In this document: piece by piece, positions 17,439 through 25,572 of the stretch
How positions within the stretch are numbered: the stretch's first letter is position 1
Layout: each line of letters begins with the position of its first letter
Assembly (NCBI RefSeq): GCF_020037125.1
Contig: NZ_JAIQDG010000034.1
Span: 53,116 to 117,115, forward strand
Direction of reading: 5' to 3'
DNA: 64,000 nucleotides
DNA from: Myxococcus sp. RHSTA-1-4
GTDB lineage: Bacteria; Myxococcota; Myxococcia; Myxococcales; Myxococcaceae
Program-made: the position numbers and the translations under genes
The notes under the pieces: generated by a model
The model's database searches: none
Told to the model about the DNA's origin: nothing
Seen by the model: only the letters and a program-made list of their open reading frames with translations

Positions 17439-17454
17439 GACTACAGCCGTAGTC
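17439..17454. promoter_or_regulatory. BlaI-type operator, distal
   Basis: GACTAC-AGCC-GTAGTC, a perfect 6-bp dyad. Centre-to-centre distance from the proximal site is 34 bp, about three helical turns, which suits cooperative binding of two repressor dimers. Confidence 0.75.
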
Positions 17455-17508
17455 AAGTCGAGGGCGGCGAGGGCTTCACCAGGGAGTGGAGCGCGGACAA
17501 CAGCGTCC

Positions 17509-18204
17509 TCAGCCCGTGGGGCAGCGGAAGCGGAAGTCGCTGGTGCCCGCGCGCAGGCGCTCCAGGCGGGCTCGCACCTGGCGCTCTACGGGCGAGCGCG
17601 GGAATGATTTCAGGAAGCGCTCCAGCCCGGCCTCCACGGACTCGCGGTCGCCGCAGGCACAGGTGCTCTGGGCCACCATGTCCTCCAGCGCCTTCACCTC
17701 GCGGTCCACGACGTCCGAGTACGCGCGCGGGTGCGTGGCCCAGAAGCGCGTCCAGTTGCGGTAGAGGGACTCCAGGTCCGGGTGGTCGAAGACGTGGCAG
17801 ACGGAGACGTCCGAGCGCGGCACGGTGTACCGCCGGGTGACGCCATCCGCGTGGTAGGTGTCGCGCAGCAGCGTGAAGAACGCCTCGTCCACCGCCGTGC
17901 CGCGCCGGCGCGCCAGGTCCAGGAAGAAGCGCGGGTCCGGCCCCACGAGCAGCGACTCCTCCCCGAGGCGGATACCGAGTCCTCGCGGCACCTCGGACGC
18001 CGGCATCCGCGCCCCAGGCCCTGCCCCGCTCAGCTCCCGGGCCGCGGCGCGGCCCGCGTCGAACACGCGCTCCAGCGAGACACCCCGCCCCTGCTCGAAG
18101 CGCTCCAGCGTGCGCAGGTAGTCCCGGTCCGCGTCCTCCCCCCACGCCGCTCCAGTGAGGCCCGCGAGCAGCGCGCCCACGAGCCACGCCACGCGAGCCC
18201 TCAT
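17509..18204 (-). CDS. Secreted protein of unknown function
   Basis: 231 residues from ATG 18204. MRARVAWLVGALLAGLTGAA is a signal peptide likely cut after AWG. The mature protein is largely helical and charged, with FFTLLRDTYHADGVTRRYT, a segment SVCHVFDHPDLESLYRNWTR and a C-terminal CACGDRESVEAGLERFLK. Cysteines occur as VCHVF, STCACG and a final FRCPTG, so disulfides are possible. No family is recognised. It is the last gene of a minus-strand run with the beta-barrel gene 54 bp upstream. Confidence 0.75.
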   Translation of the reverse strand: MRARVAWLVGALLAGLTGAAWGEDADRDYLRTLERFEQGRGVSLERVFDAGRAAARELSGAGPGARMPASEVPRGLGIRLGEESLLVGPDPRFFLDLARRRGTAVDEAFFTLLRDTYHADGVTRRYTVPRSDVSVCHVFDHPDLESLYRNWTRFWATHPRAYSDVVDREVKALEDMVAQSTCACGDRESVEAGLERFLKSFPRSPVERQVRARLERLRAGTSDFRFRCPTG

Positions 18205-18258
18205 CGCCCACCTCCGCTCCGGAGCAGGGTGCTCACGGAGCAGCGGAGGAGGCACCGG

Positions 18259-19680
18259 TCAGCGCTGGAAGTCCACGCCCACGCCAGCGCCCGCGGAGAC
18301 GCCGCGCACCAGCCGGCCGTCCGCCTGCGGGAAGTGCACGGTGCCACCCGAGCCCCAGGCATAGAAGTGGTTGGCGACACGCTGGCGCACCTCCAGGCCC
18401 AACGAGTAACGCGGCCTGTCTCCCAGCGCCGTCAGCACCGCGCGCACGAGCGCCCGTGTCCTCGCCCCCGGCAGCTCGAAGCCCGCGGACGCGTCCGCGT
18501 CGGTGCGGCCGAAGCCGTGGTACTGCGCCGCCAGGCTGCCCAGCAGCATGAGCTCGTTCGGCCCGCCCTTCGCCATGTTCAGCTCCAGGTAGCCGGAGAA
18601 GCCCGACTCCAGCACCTCGTCGGCGATGGGCACATCCGACAGGCCCACACCAGAGAAGCGTCCCAGCTCATAGTCGGGGCCGAACATGCCGAAGCGGAAG
18701 CGGCCGCCCTGCTTGCGCCCTTGCAGGGTGACGCTGAGCTGCGTCCCGCTCGACGTCTGCCCTTCCATGGCGAGCCCCAGCAGCCCGCCGAAGTCCGGCG
18801 TGTAGCCCCGCGTGAAGCGCGCACCGCCGGCGAGCAGCGCCCACGTCCGCAGGCGCTCGCCCTTGTAGAGCGCGACGTCTCCACCCACGGAGACGAGGGT
18901 GAGGTTCGGCGTCGTCCCGCCCGCGCGCCCCGCGTCGTGCGCGCCGGACAGGCGCACCAGGTAGCGGTCGAACCGCTTCGCGTCCTCGCTGGCCATGCGG
19001 CCGATGTCCAGCAGCACCTCGCCGGCGAAGATGCGCGCGGCGAGCACGTCACTGGCCAGCACCTCCGCGCGCACCGGCCCCTTCACGAGCGTCAGCGAGC
19101 CGCCCGCGGGGTGGTAGTCCGGAGCCAGCACGTTGCTGTAGCGGCCCACGAGGTAGCCACGCCCCAGCGTCTCCTCGACGAAGGGCTCCACGCGCAGGAA
19201 GAAGGGCCGGCCCTCCTGGCCGATGCGCAGCATGCGCACCACCTGGCCGGCATCGCTCAGCGTGTCCCAGTCCTCGCGGCGCAGGCGCGCGCCATAGTCC
19301 GTCTGCGTCTGAAGCGGCTCCTCGTCCACCATCCGCAGCCGCAGGCTGGCCCCCAGCCGCAGGACGAAGGTCTCTCCCCGCGTCAGCCCCAGGGACGGAT
19401 ACACCCGCGCGAACAGGTCCTGCCCGCCGCCCGGCGTGCCCGAGGGAAGGCTCAGCCCGCCCGCCTCCAGCTGCGCGCTGAAGCCGAAGCCCTCGCCACC
19501 GGTGCGGCTGCCCGGCGGAGCGGGCTCGTCCAGCCGAGCCGCGGTGACGGACGAAGCACCTCCGGACGAGACTCCTCCGGACTCGGCTCCGTCCGAGGGC
19601 AGTTCCTCATACGAGGAGCTGGCCTCGGGTTGCTGAGTGGTTACCAGGGCGAGAAGGACGAGAAAGGGGGCGCCAGTCAT
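18259..19680 (-). CDS. Predicted outer-membrane beta-barrel protein
   Basis: 473 residues from ATG 19680 (MTGAPFLVLLALVTTQQPEA), a signal-like start. After a Ser/Gly-rich linker come alternating strands with aromatic and Gly residues: GFGFSAQLEAGGLSL, ARVYPSLGLTRGETFVLRLG, ASLRLRMVDEE, TPNLTLVSVGGDVALYKG, GYLELNMAKGG and RYSLGLEVRQRVANHFYAWG, closing with VSAGAGVGVDFQR. The pattern fits an outer-membrane barrel, although the terminal residue is Arg, not Phe. It is translated 12 bp after the small lipoprotein gene. Confidence 0.75.
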   Translation of the reverse strand: MTGAPFLVLLALVTTQQPEASSSYEELPSDGAESGGVSSGGASSVTAARLDEPAPPGSRTGGEGFGFSAQLEAGGLSLPSGTPGGGQDLFARVYPSLGLTRGETFVLRLGASLRLRMVDEEPLQTQTDYGARLRREDWDTLSDAGQVVRMLRIGQEGRPFFLRVEPFVEETLGRGYLVGRYSNVLAPDYHPAGGSLTLVKGPVRAEVLASDVLAARIFAGEVLLDIGRMASEDAKRFDRYLVRLSGAHDAGRAGGTTPNLTLVSVGGDVALYKGERLRTWALLAGGARFTRGYTPDFGGLLGLAMEGQTSSGTQLSVTLQGRKQGGRFRFGMFGPDYELGRFSGVGLSDVPIADEVLESGFSGYLELNMAKGGPNELMLLGSLAAQYHGFGRTDADASAGFELPGARTRALVRAVLTALGDRPRYSLGLEVRQRVANHFYAWGSGGTVHFPQADGRLVRGVSAGAGVGVDFQR

Positions 19681-19692
19681 CGTCCCCCGACT

Positions 19693-20052
19693 CTACTCCT
19701 TCTCGGCATTGCGCGGCTCGCGGTCCACGCCCGGCTCATCCACGACGTCCCACCTCTCGCCGTCCTTCGTCGTCACGGACGTGCCGCTGCCGCTGCCACC
19801 GGTGGCCTCGCCGTCATAGACGGTGGGCGCGCCCATGCGGTCCCGGCGCTCGTTGTCCGTCACGTCGGACGCCTCGAGCGGGCTCTCCCGGGCCTCCGCC
19901 TCATCCTCCGCCTGCTGGCGCGCCTGCTCCTCGGCCGAGCTCTCCTGCCCCGAACCGCCTGCCGCGGTGTCATCCGCCCGCGTGCTCGCGGACTGGCTCG
20001 AACAGCCCCAGAACGTGAGGGCGGCCAATGCCGCCAACAGTGGAAGCTTCAT
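19693..20052 (-). CDS. Small acidic lipoprotein
   Basis: 119 residues from ATG 20052, with AAGGAGA upstream. MKLPLLAALAALTFWGC17 is a lipoprotein signal. The mature chain is low-complexity, rich in Glu, Asp, Ser and Gln (SSAEEQARQQAEDEAEARES) and predicted disordered. No family is recognised. It leads the run of three envelope genes ending at 17509. Confidence 0.75.
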   Translation of the reverse strand: MKLPLLAALAALTFWGCSSQSASTRADDTAAGGSGQESSAEEQARQQAEDEAEARESPLEASDVTDNERRDRMGAPTVYDGEATGGSGSGTSVTTKDGERWDVVDEPGVDREPRNAEKE

Positions 20053-20123
20053 GTGGGAATCTCCTTGCAAGAGTTGTCCTCCCGACAAGGTGGAGACCCT
20101 CGGAGCGCGAACAACCCGCCGGG

Positions 20124-20145
20124 CGGGCCCGCGCCTTCGGGCCCG
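20124..20145 (-). terminator. Hairpin downstream of phospholipase D-type gene
   Basis: CGGGCCCG-CGCCTT-CGGGCCCG, an 8-bp perfect stem with a 6-nt loop, 70 bp past the stop of the 20215 gene. No T-tract follows, as is common in high-G+C genomes, so it may act with Rho. Confidence 0.45.
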
Positions 20146-20214
20146 TCCCAGGGCAGGGAGGCACCCGGCCGCACGCCACCGCCGCGCTCCCCCGAGACGC
20201 CAGCGCGAGCCGCC

Positions 20215-21819
20215 TCAGCCGCCCGTGGGCCGCCCGTCCTCCTCGGTGGTGGCCGGGAGGATGGCGCGGTGCGGGCGCTCCGTGCTCGTGCCCACCAGCC
20301 AGCGCGACAGCAGGCGGATGCCGGACGCGAACAGCCCGTCCTCCGCGCGGTGCAGCGCCTCGAAGAGGGACTCGTCCAGCACGGAGTCCTCCGGGTCGAT
20401 GATGAGCTCCTCCGGCTCCAGCGACTTGAGCAGCGGGCTCTGGTCGAACACCGTCTCCATGGGGTGCGGGCGCAGCCGGTGCAGGCCCACCGCGGCCACC
20501 CCGTCCAGCCAGTCCACCAGGCCCCCCTCCGCGCGCGCCAGCACGCGCACCGGCTCCACGCCGTACAGGCCCGCGTGCTCCGCCATCAGCGACACGCGGA
20601 TGCGGCGGATGGCGCGCGACACCGCGTCGCCGTCCTCGTTCGCCTCCCAGCTCAGGTTCAGCTCCGAATCCAGGCCCAGGCTGCGGTTGGTGGTGTTGGC
20701 CGAGCCGAGCGTGAGGAACCGGTCGTCCACCACCATCACCTTGGAATGGATGTACGTGTAGACGTCAGTGCCGTCGTCGTCACGCCCCGCCGAGCAGTAC
20801 ACGCCGAAGACGTGTCCCGTCTCACGCGCCACCTGCTCCAGCGAGCGCAAGAGGCGCACCTGGGCCACGCCCATGGCCAGCTGCTCGCGCAGCGCCTCGG
20901 GCTGCTGCGGCAGCACCAGCATGACTCGCAGCCGGCCGCGCCCCGCCGCCCGCATGCGCCTCACCAGCGCCTGGTAGATGGCGCGCGAGGAGAAGTACTG
21001 GTTCTCGATGTAGATGAAGCGCTCGGCCGAGCCGATGGCGTCCAGGAACAGCGCGCGCACCTCCTGCACCGCCGCCTGCGGAGGCAGCAGCGTCTTGCCG
21101 AAGGTGCGGCTGAGCGCCACGGGCCCGGGAGGCGCCGGCAGGCTCGCGTGGAAGTCCACGTCGTCCCGCGACACCTTCGGCAGCCGCAGCTCGCCGCCGC
21201 CCGAGTGCGCCCAGCGCGCCTCGAACAGCTCCGCCAGCTTGTCCACCACGGGGCCGGTGAGCACCGCCTGCACGTCATGGTACGGGCCGTGAGGGTCCCT
21301 CCCGCTGTCACAGCGCAGCGGCGAGCGCACCGCGTGGTCGCGGTCATCCCAGCGGCAATCACAGACATCCATGCCGCCGGTGAAGGCGACCGCGCCGTCG
21401 ATGACGACCAGCTTCTGGTGATGCGCGCCGTACAGCGGACTGGACGCATCGAAGCGGAAGCGCACGCGCTCGTTCGTCGTCCAGTTGAAGATGAGGTGCT
21501 GCATCCACTCGCGCTCCATCGCGAGCAGCAGGCTGAAGTCCCAGGCGAGGACGTAGACGTGCAGCTCCGGGTTGGCGCGGCACAGCGCGTCCAGCATGGG
21601 CAGCAGCCGCACCTCGCCGCGCGCCTCGCCGAGGTCCTCGCCCCGCATCAGCGCCACGTCGCTGTCGAACTGCCAGCCTGTAATCGCGATGTAGCGGCGG
21701 GCCTTCTGCGCGGCCCGGTACAGCTCCCGGTAGTAGGCGCGTGCGTCCACGAGGACTCCCGCGTCGCTCGTCTCCTCCACCGTCCAGCAGTTCCGTCCGG
21801 GAATGATGACGCGTCTCAC
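20215..21819 (-). CDS. Phospholipase D-like (cardiolipin synthase-type) protein
   Basis: About 534 residues. GTG at 21819 (MRRVIIPGRNCWTVEETSDA) is favoured since AAGGGG lies 8-9 nt upstream; GTG at 21849 would add ten Arg-rich residues. Two HKD active sites are present: GAHHQKLVVIDGAVAFTGGM (H-x-K-x4-D) and YIHSKVMVVDDRFLTLGSAN. Both have the downstream Gly/Ser-Asn features of transphosphatidylases. No membrane helices precede the catalytic part, unlike cardiolipin synthase ClsA, so it resembles the cytosolic or peripheral PLD-type group. The substrate is probably a phospholipid. Confidence 0.9.
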   Translation of the reverse strand: MRRVIIPGRNCWTVEETSDAGVLVDARAYYRELYRAAQKARRYIAITGWQFDSDVALMRGEDLGEARGEVRLLPMLDALCRANPELHVYVLAWDFSLLLAMEREWMQHLIFNWTTNERVRFRFDASSPLYGAHHQKLVVIDGAVAFTGGMDVCDCRWDDRDHAVRSPLRCDSGRDPHGPYHDVQAVLTGPVVDKLAELFEARWAHSGGGELRLPKVSRDDVDFHASLPAPPGPVALSRTFGKTLLPPQAAVQEVRALFLDAIGSAERFIYIENQYFSSRAIYQALVRRMRAAGRGRLRVMLVLPQQPEALREQLAMGVAQVRLLRSLEQVARETGHVFGVYCSAGRDDDGTDVYTYIHSKVMVVDDRFLTLGSANTTNRSLGLDSELNLSWEANEDGDAVSRAIRRIRVSLMAEHAGLYGVEPVRVLARAEGGLVDWLDGVAAVGLHRLRPHPMETVFDQSPLLKSLEPEELIIDPEDSVLDESLFEALHRAEDGLFASGIRLLSRWLVGTSTERPHRAILPATTEEDGRPTGG

Positions 21820-21891
21820 CCGTGTGTCCCCTTCACGCCGCCGCCACACGCCCCAGGCGCCACGAGGTGGCGCACGCCCCGGACCGGCGCG

Positions 21892-22131
21892 TCAGCCAAC
21901 GAAGACGATGTGCTTGCCGGTGGCGAGCGTCATGTCCCTGGAGGACACCACCTGCGCCACCTTCTTCACCTCGCCGCCCACCGTGTCGAACGCGGCGGCG
22001 ATGAGGTCTCCCAGCGTCACCTGCACCTGACGCGCGCTCCGGCCGGCCCCCTTCACCGCACGCGCCGTCGTCACCTTCACCTGCTGGGCCTTACGACGGA
22101 TGACCTGCCCACGCTGAGTCGTCTTCGCCAT
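21892..22131 (-). CDS. Small basic protein of unknown function
   Basis: 79 residues from ATG 22131, with GGGAGA 6 nt upstream. The N-terminal half is strongly basic (KTTQRGQVIRRKAQQVKVTT) and the C-terminal half is mixed helix (LGDLIAAAFDTVGGEVKKVA). No helix-turn-helix or zinc motif is seen. Size and charge would suit a nucleoid- or RNA-associated protein, but this is inference. It lies just upstream of the PLD-type gene on the same strand (72 bp). Confidence 0.65.
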   Translation of the reverse strand: MAKTTQRGQVIRRKAQQVKVTTARAVKGAGRSARQVQVTLGDLIAAAFDTVGGEVKKVAQVVSSRDMTLATGKHIVFVG

Positions 22132-22361
22132 GGTTTCATCTCCCAGGTTGAGGGTCTGCCTGTCCTGCGAACAGCCCGCCGACGCCGCCCTGCACGCTCC
22201 ACCCTTGCAGCAACGTCCATGCCGAGCGCCAACCCCCTGTGATGACGAGGGCCGCCCGCCTGCCCCCTCCCTTTCTGGGACGGAAGGACTGACCTTTTTT
22301 CAGTCCTCCTCCGGCAGGCCCGGCGAAACGTCCTCAACCGGCGCGAGCTCCGCCCGGGGTT

Positions 22362-22421
22362 CCCCGCACCGGGGATTGCCCCCCACGTGGGGCTTTCCGC
22401 CCCACCGTGGCGTAAAGCCCC
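22362..22421. repeat. Cluster of three inverted repeats
   Basis: In order: CCCCG-CAC-CGGGG (22362-22374), the palindrome CCCCACGTGGGG (22381-22392), and GGGGCTTT/AAAGCCCC (22389-22396 and 22414-22421) enclosing an inner GCC/GGC pairing. The second and third overlap, so they are mutually exclusive if transcribed. A terminator for a passing transcript, a structured RNA or protein-binding sites are all possible. Confidence 0.5.
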
Positions 22422-22466
22422 ACCGGGCTCCCCGCGAGAGCGCCGCGCCGGGAGGGCAGCGCGGGC

Positions 22467-22505
22467 GGCCTGCCGAATCCGCATGCCCGGCCTGCTGAAT
22501 CCGCA
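22467..22505 (+). repeat. 17-bp direct repeat pair
   Basis: GGCCTGCCGAATCCGCA (22467) and GGCCTGCTGAATCCGCA (22489) differ by one base and are spaced 22 bp apart, two helical turns. They lie about 345 bp upstream of the putative promoter of the 22910 gene. Such phasing suits activator binding. Confidence 0.45.
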
Positions 22506-22848
22506 CGCTCGCGCGCCCTCCCGCACTCCGGGTCGGGTGCCCCTTCCTCGGACTTCCACCTTCATGCGCGAGTCCGTGTGAGCAGCGCCACACACCTCGC
22601 GTCGCGTCCGCGGACACCCGATTCCCACGCGCGGACACAGCGACACTGAACGCTTGTGAATGACACTGCACGCGTTGGCCCCGCGGCACGGGTGCACGGC
22701 CTCCCGCCCCCCCCTGCCCGCCACCAGCCTCGCTCTCACCGCGGCGACCCGCGGCATGAGCGCGCCACGACCGGCCGCGCGGGTCAAAGCCACTCCTGCG
22801 GATATCCCTTAGCCCCTCTTCCGGAAAATTACAGACATGCAATGCAAT

Positions 22849-22877
22849 TTGAAAAAACTGGAAAAAACCGGTTCAAT
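22849..22877 (+). promoter_or_regulatory. Putative sigma-70 type promoter
   Basis: TTGAAA, a 17-bp spacer and TTCAAT inside an A+T-rich patch that stands out from its surroundings. The predicted start lies about 26 nt before ATG 22910, with AAGAGGA as a distant ribosome site. Confidence 0.5.
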
Positions 22878-22909
22878 GTCTCGCACCCCCCAAGAGGACG
22901 CACAAACGT

Positions 22910-23485
22910 ATGGAATTGAAGACTCACACACCTGTCACCTCGTCGACGCTGCGGCCCGAGGCCTTCCACGGCGTCGAAGTCATCGGGCAGTCCATCCTGG
23001 CCATCGTTAATGGAATGGAGCTCGCCCAGTCGCGGGCGCTGAGAATCCTCGGCGAGAACGGCATCTCTCCCCTGAAGGCGGACGCGTGGTACCCCATGCC
23101 AGCCCTCCTCAAGTCGTTCCAGCTCGTGTTCGAGAAGATTGGCCCGAGCACGGTGCGCACGATTGGCCGGAAGATTCCGGACAGCGCGCACTTCCCGACG
23201 GACATCGACACGCTGGAGAAGGGCCTGCGCGCCCTCGACATGGCGTACCGGATGAACCACCGCGGCAAGGGCGGCATCGGGGGGTACCGCTATGAGCCCG
23301 TGGACAAGCGCAACGCGCGCATGGTCTGCGACAATCCCTATCCCTGCGACCTGGACCTGGGCCTCATCGAGGCCATCGGCGACAGGTTCCGCCCCAAGGA
23401 TTCGCTCTGGGTGCGTATTGAACATGACCCCAAGAGCTGCCGGCGACGGGGAGATGGTTCCTGCACGTACACCATCAACTGGTAG
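22910..23485 (+). CDS. V4R/HNOB-like small sensory-domain protein
   Basis: 191 residues. Helical N-terminal part (EVIGQSILAIVNGMELAQSR; WYPMPALLKSFQLVFEKIGP) is followed by a beta-rich part with four cysteines: C140 and C146 in MVCDNPYPCDLDLG, C177 and C185 in SCRRRGDGSCTYTINW at the very end. The terminal C-x4-GD-x2-C-x-Y-x-I-x-W pattern resembles the end of V4R (4-vinyl reductase) and heme-NO-binding-like domains, which bind small hydrophobic ligands or metals. Family assignment is by motif only. The next gene, 103 bp downstream on the same strand, encodes a diiron oxidase-like enzyme, so a sensor/enzyme link is plausible. Confidence 0.7.
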   Translation: MELKTHTPVTSSTLRPEAFHGVEVIGQSILAIVNGMELAQSRALRILGENGISPLKADAWYPMPALLKSFQLVFEKIGPSTVRTIGRKIPDSAHFPTDIDTLEKGLRALDMAYRMNHRGKGGIGGYRYEPVDKRNARMVCDNPYPCDLDLGLIEAIGDRFRPKDSLWVRIEHDPKSCRRRGDGSCTYTINW

Positions 23486-23588
23486 CGCGCGTTGCACGCC
23501 TTTGCGCCCGCACGGCTCCCCGCGGCGGGCGTAAGTCCTGACTCCTCCGCCAGGCCGGGGCGGGGGCATCACCCGTGAGGAACCACCC

Positions 23589-24377
23589 ATGAAGGCCGTG
23601 CTTCAACACATCGCTGTCCGCGAGGCGCGGTTCGCCTCGCACCCGTTCTTCTCCGACTTGAGGATGGACCGTCCGCTGGAGCAGGTGATGGCGTTCGCGC
23701 CCCGGCTGACGTTCTGGGTGATGACCTTCCAGGACGTGCTGCGGCTCAACGCGCACTTCCTCCAGGACGCGCACCTCAAGGCGCTCGCCCACCGGCACTA
23801 CTCGGAGGAGAGCGGGCACGACCAGTGGTTCGAGGACGACATCGCCGCGCTCACCGGCGGCTCGCTGAGCATCGGCACCATGTACGGCAAGGCCCACGTG
23901 AAGACGCGCGACGCGGCCTACGCCATCATCAGCGAGGTGTACCGGCCGGTGGATGACCGGCTGCGCATCGTCCTCCTGTGGGCGCTGGAGGCCACCAGCC
24001 ATGTCTTCTTCGGCCGCACCGCCATCCTCACCGCGGCGCAGGGCGCGGACGAGCGCCTGAAGTACTTCTCCGACCACCACATGCAGGCGGAGGCGCAGCA
24101 CGCCATGTTCGAGGAGGAGCTGGCGGCCGAGCTGGAGGCCATGCAGCTGACACCCGAGGTGCGCGCCGACGCGCTCGCCATGGTGGACCGCGTCTTCGCC
24201 GCCTTCGACACCATGCTCGACGGGCTGCGCATCCACCTGGAGCGCGAGCGCGCCGAGGAGCCCGCCGCCGCGCACCAGGCCCCGCCTCCGCGCGTGGAGC
24301 GGGCCGTGGACACGAAGGCCCAGAAAGAGCACGAGGCCCCCGCGGCGCCGGACGTCACCGTCCACCGCGCCGCCTGA
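23589..24377 (+). CDS. Heme-oxygenase-like diiron enzyme (HDO / TenA-like fold)
   Basis: 262 residues from ATG 23589, with GAGGAA 7 nt upstream. The all-helical core has three candidate ligand motifs in the right order: HYSEESGHDQWFEDD (E73/E74, H77), WALEATSHVFFGRTA (E134, H138) and HHMQAEAQHAMFEEE (H164, E168, H171). This arrangement matches heme-oxygenase-like diiron oxidases/oxygenases of the UndA/SznF type; absence of an assigned heme-ligand region argues against a true heme oxygenase. The last 50 residues are an Ala/Pro/Glu tail without structure. The substrate is unknown. Confidence 0.75.
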   Translation: MKAVLQHIAVREARFASHPFFSDLRMDRPLEQVMAFAPRLTFWVMTFQDVLRLNAHFLQDAHLKALAHRHYSEESGHDQWFEDDIAALTGGSLSIGTMYGKAHVKTRDAAYAIISEVYRPVDDRLRIVLLWALEATSHVFFGRTAILTAAQGADERLKYFSDHHMQAEAQHAMFEEELAAELEAMQLTPEVRADALAMVDRVFAAFDTMLDGLRIHLERERAEEPAAAHQAPPPRVERAVDTKAQKEHEAPAAPDVTVHRAA

Positions 24378-24405
24378 GGGCCTCGGAAGGCAGCGTCGCC
24401 TGTGA

Positions 24406-24852
24406 CTACTTCGCGGGCGGGGAGAGGACGAGGATGAGCTCCCCGCCCACGTACTTGCCGGCCTTCTGGTAGACGGCGCCCTGCCGCCCCAGCTCCACGT
24501 CCAGCGTGGGCTGGCGGGGGATGGCCACGCGCACGGTGGCGATGCCCTCCTTCATGTCCAGCAGCTGCAGCGACGCGTTGGTGCCGCTGGGCAGCTTCAG
24601 CTCGGTGGGCTTCTGCGCGCTCACCTCGAGCACCTCCAGCGACAGGCGCTTGAAGGAGGTGAAGCTGAAGTTCTGCTTCTGGAACTGCTCCTTCATCTTC
24701 GCCAGCTCGGGGGGCTCCACCTCGGAGCCCTTCTTGGAGGCGAGCACCACCTCCGCCTGGACCCGGACCTTCTGCTCCTGGGCACTGGCGGCCAGGGGCA
24801 GCATCAGCACCAGCCCCACCACCGCCAGCCACGACGACACGTGCTTTCTCAC
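24406..24852 (-). CDS. Exported protein in ECF sigma operon
   Basis: 148 residues from ATG 24852, whose ATGA overlaps the anti-sigma stop by 4 bp. Signal peptide MRKHVSSWLAVVGLVLMLPLA cut near ASAQ. The mature part is beta-rich: KVRVQAEVVLASKKGSEVEP, SFTSFKRLSLEVLEVSAQKP, IATVRVAIPRQPTLDVELG, and ends GGELILVLSPPAK. No family recognised. Translational coupling with the anti-sigma factor suggests it is part of an envelope-stress or signalling unit. Confidence 0.8.
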   Translation of the reverse strand: MRKHVSSWLAVVGLVLMLPLAASAQEQKVRVQAEVVLASKKGSEVEPPELAKMKEQFQKQNFSFTSFKRLSLEVLEVSAQKPTELKLPSGTNASLQLLDMKEGIATVRVAIPRQPTLDVELGRQGAVYQKAGKYVGGELILVLSPPAK

Positions 24853-25508
24853 AGGGGACCTCCCGACGGCCGAGGGGCGTCCGTCGACGGGCGCGCGGGC
24901 TGCTTCGTCCCGGCACCGTCCGGCGACATGCCGCCGCCAATCTCCTCCTCCAACTCCTCGTCATCCGCGCCGCCGGACGAGCCGTCCTGCGTCTCCTCGT
25001 CCACCAGCCAGATGATGGTACCCCCGTTGTCCGTCTCCATCACCACCGGCGCCACGCGGGCGTTCTGGTAGGGCTGGATGGACTTCACCGTCATGCGCTC
25101 GGCCGCGTAGCCCACCGGCGCCCTGTCCGCCATGAGCAGCGGCAGCGCCACCAGCAGCAGCACCGCCGCCGTGGCCAGCGACGAAATCATCGCCGTGCGC
25201 TGGTAGAGGAACATCTCCGACAGCGTCAGCTTCAGGCGCTCGAAGAGCGGCGGCCGCTCCGGCGTCACCCGGGCCATGACCTTCTGGGCGAAGTCCTTGA
25301 AGTCGACGTCGTCCACCGCCATGTCCAGGCCCACCCGGAGCAGACCGGACTCGGCGCGCAGGTCCGCCGCGCGGCCCGTGCAGTCGCGGCAGGCGGACAG
25401 GTGACGCTCCACGGTGACCCGCTCCGCGGGGGTGAGCTCCCCGTCGACGTAAGGGGAGAGCATGGGGACGAAACGCTCACATGCGGGATTTCCGGCCATA
25501 TCCTTCAC
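24849..25508 (-). CDS. Anti-sigma factor, zf-HC2 type, one membrane helix
   Basis: 219 residues from GTG 25508 (GGAAGCAG upstream); an in-frame ATG at 25499 (MAGNPACERFVPML) is nearly as good. The zinc-binding anti-sigma domain is shown by CERFVPMLSPYVDGELTPAE and HLSACRDC (H-x3-C-x2-C). One membrane helix lies near residues 108-128 (MISSLATAAVLLLVALPLLM). The outer part has MTVKSIQPYQNARVAPVVME and WLVDEETQDGSSGGADDEEL, a long acidic, Gly-rich tail. It is the cognate partner of the sigma factor just upstream. Confidence 0.9.
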   Translation of the reverse strand: MKDMAGNPACERFVPMLSPYVDGELTPAERVTVERHLSACRDCTGRAADLRAESGLLRVGLDMAVDDVDFKDFAQKVMARVTPERPPLFERLKLTLSEMFLYQRTAMISSLATAAVLLLVALPLLMADRAPVGYAAERMTVKSIQPYQNARVAPVVMETDNGGTIIWLVDEETQDGSSGGADDEELEEEIGGGMSPDGAGTKQPARPSTDAPRPSGGPL

Positions 25509-25572
25509 CCTGCTTCCTGGTGGGGGGTGCGAATCGTGTGACGCACGCCTCCCTCAGATATTCGAGGCCCGC

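Larger units (their letters stand above)
22132..22848. other. Long non-coding intergenic region
   Basis: About 720 bp between the divergent 22131 and 22910 starts with no convincing coding sequence on either strand: all frames are Arg/Pro-rich and lack ribosome sites. It holds a hairpin cluster at 22362-22421 and an imperfect 17-bp direct repeat at 22467-22505, listed separately. The rest shows nothing I can name. Confidence 0.6.

Noticed and set aside
17731..22242. A 1503-codon open frame on the plus strand
   Set aside because: It is antisense to several well-supported minus-strand genes and is Arg/His/Gln-rich without any domain; typical of high-G+C shadow frames.
22130..22498. Small frames in the long intergenic region
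   Set aside because: Pro/Arg-rich, no ribosome sites, and cut by inverted repeats; not supported as genes.
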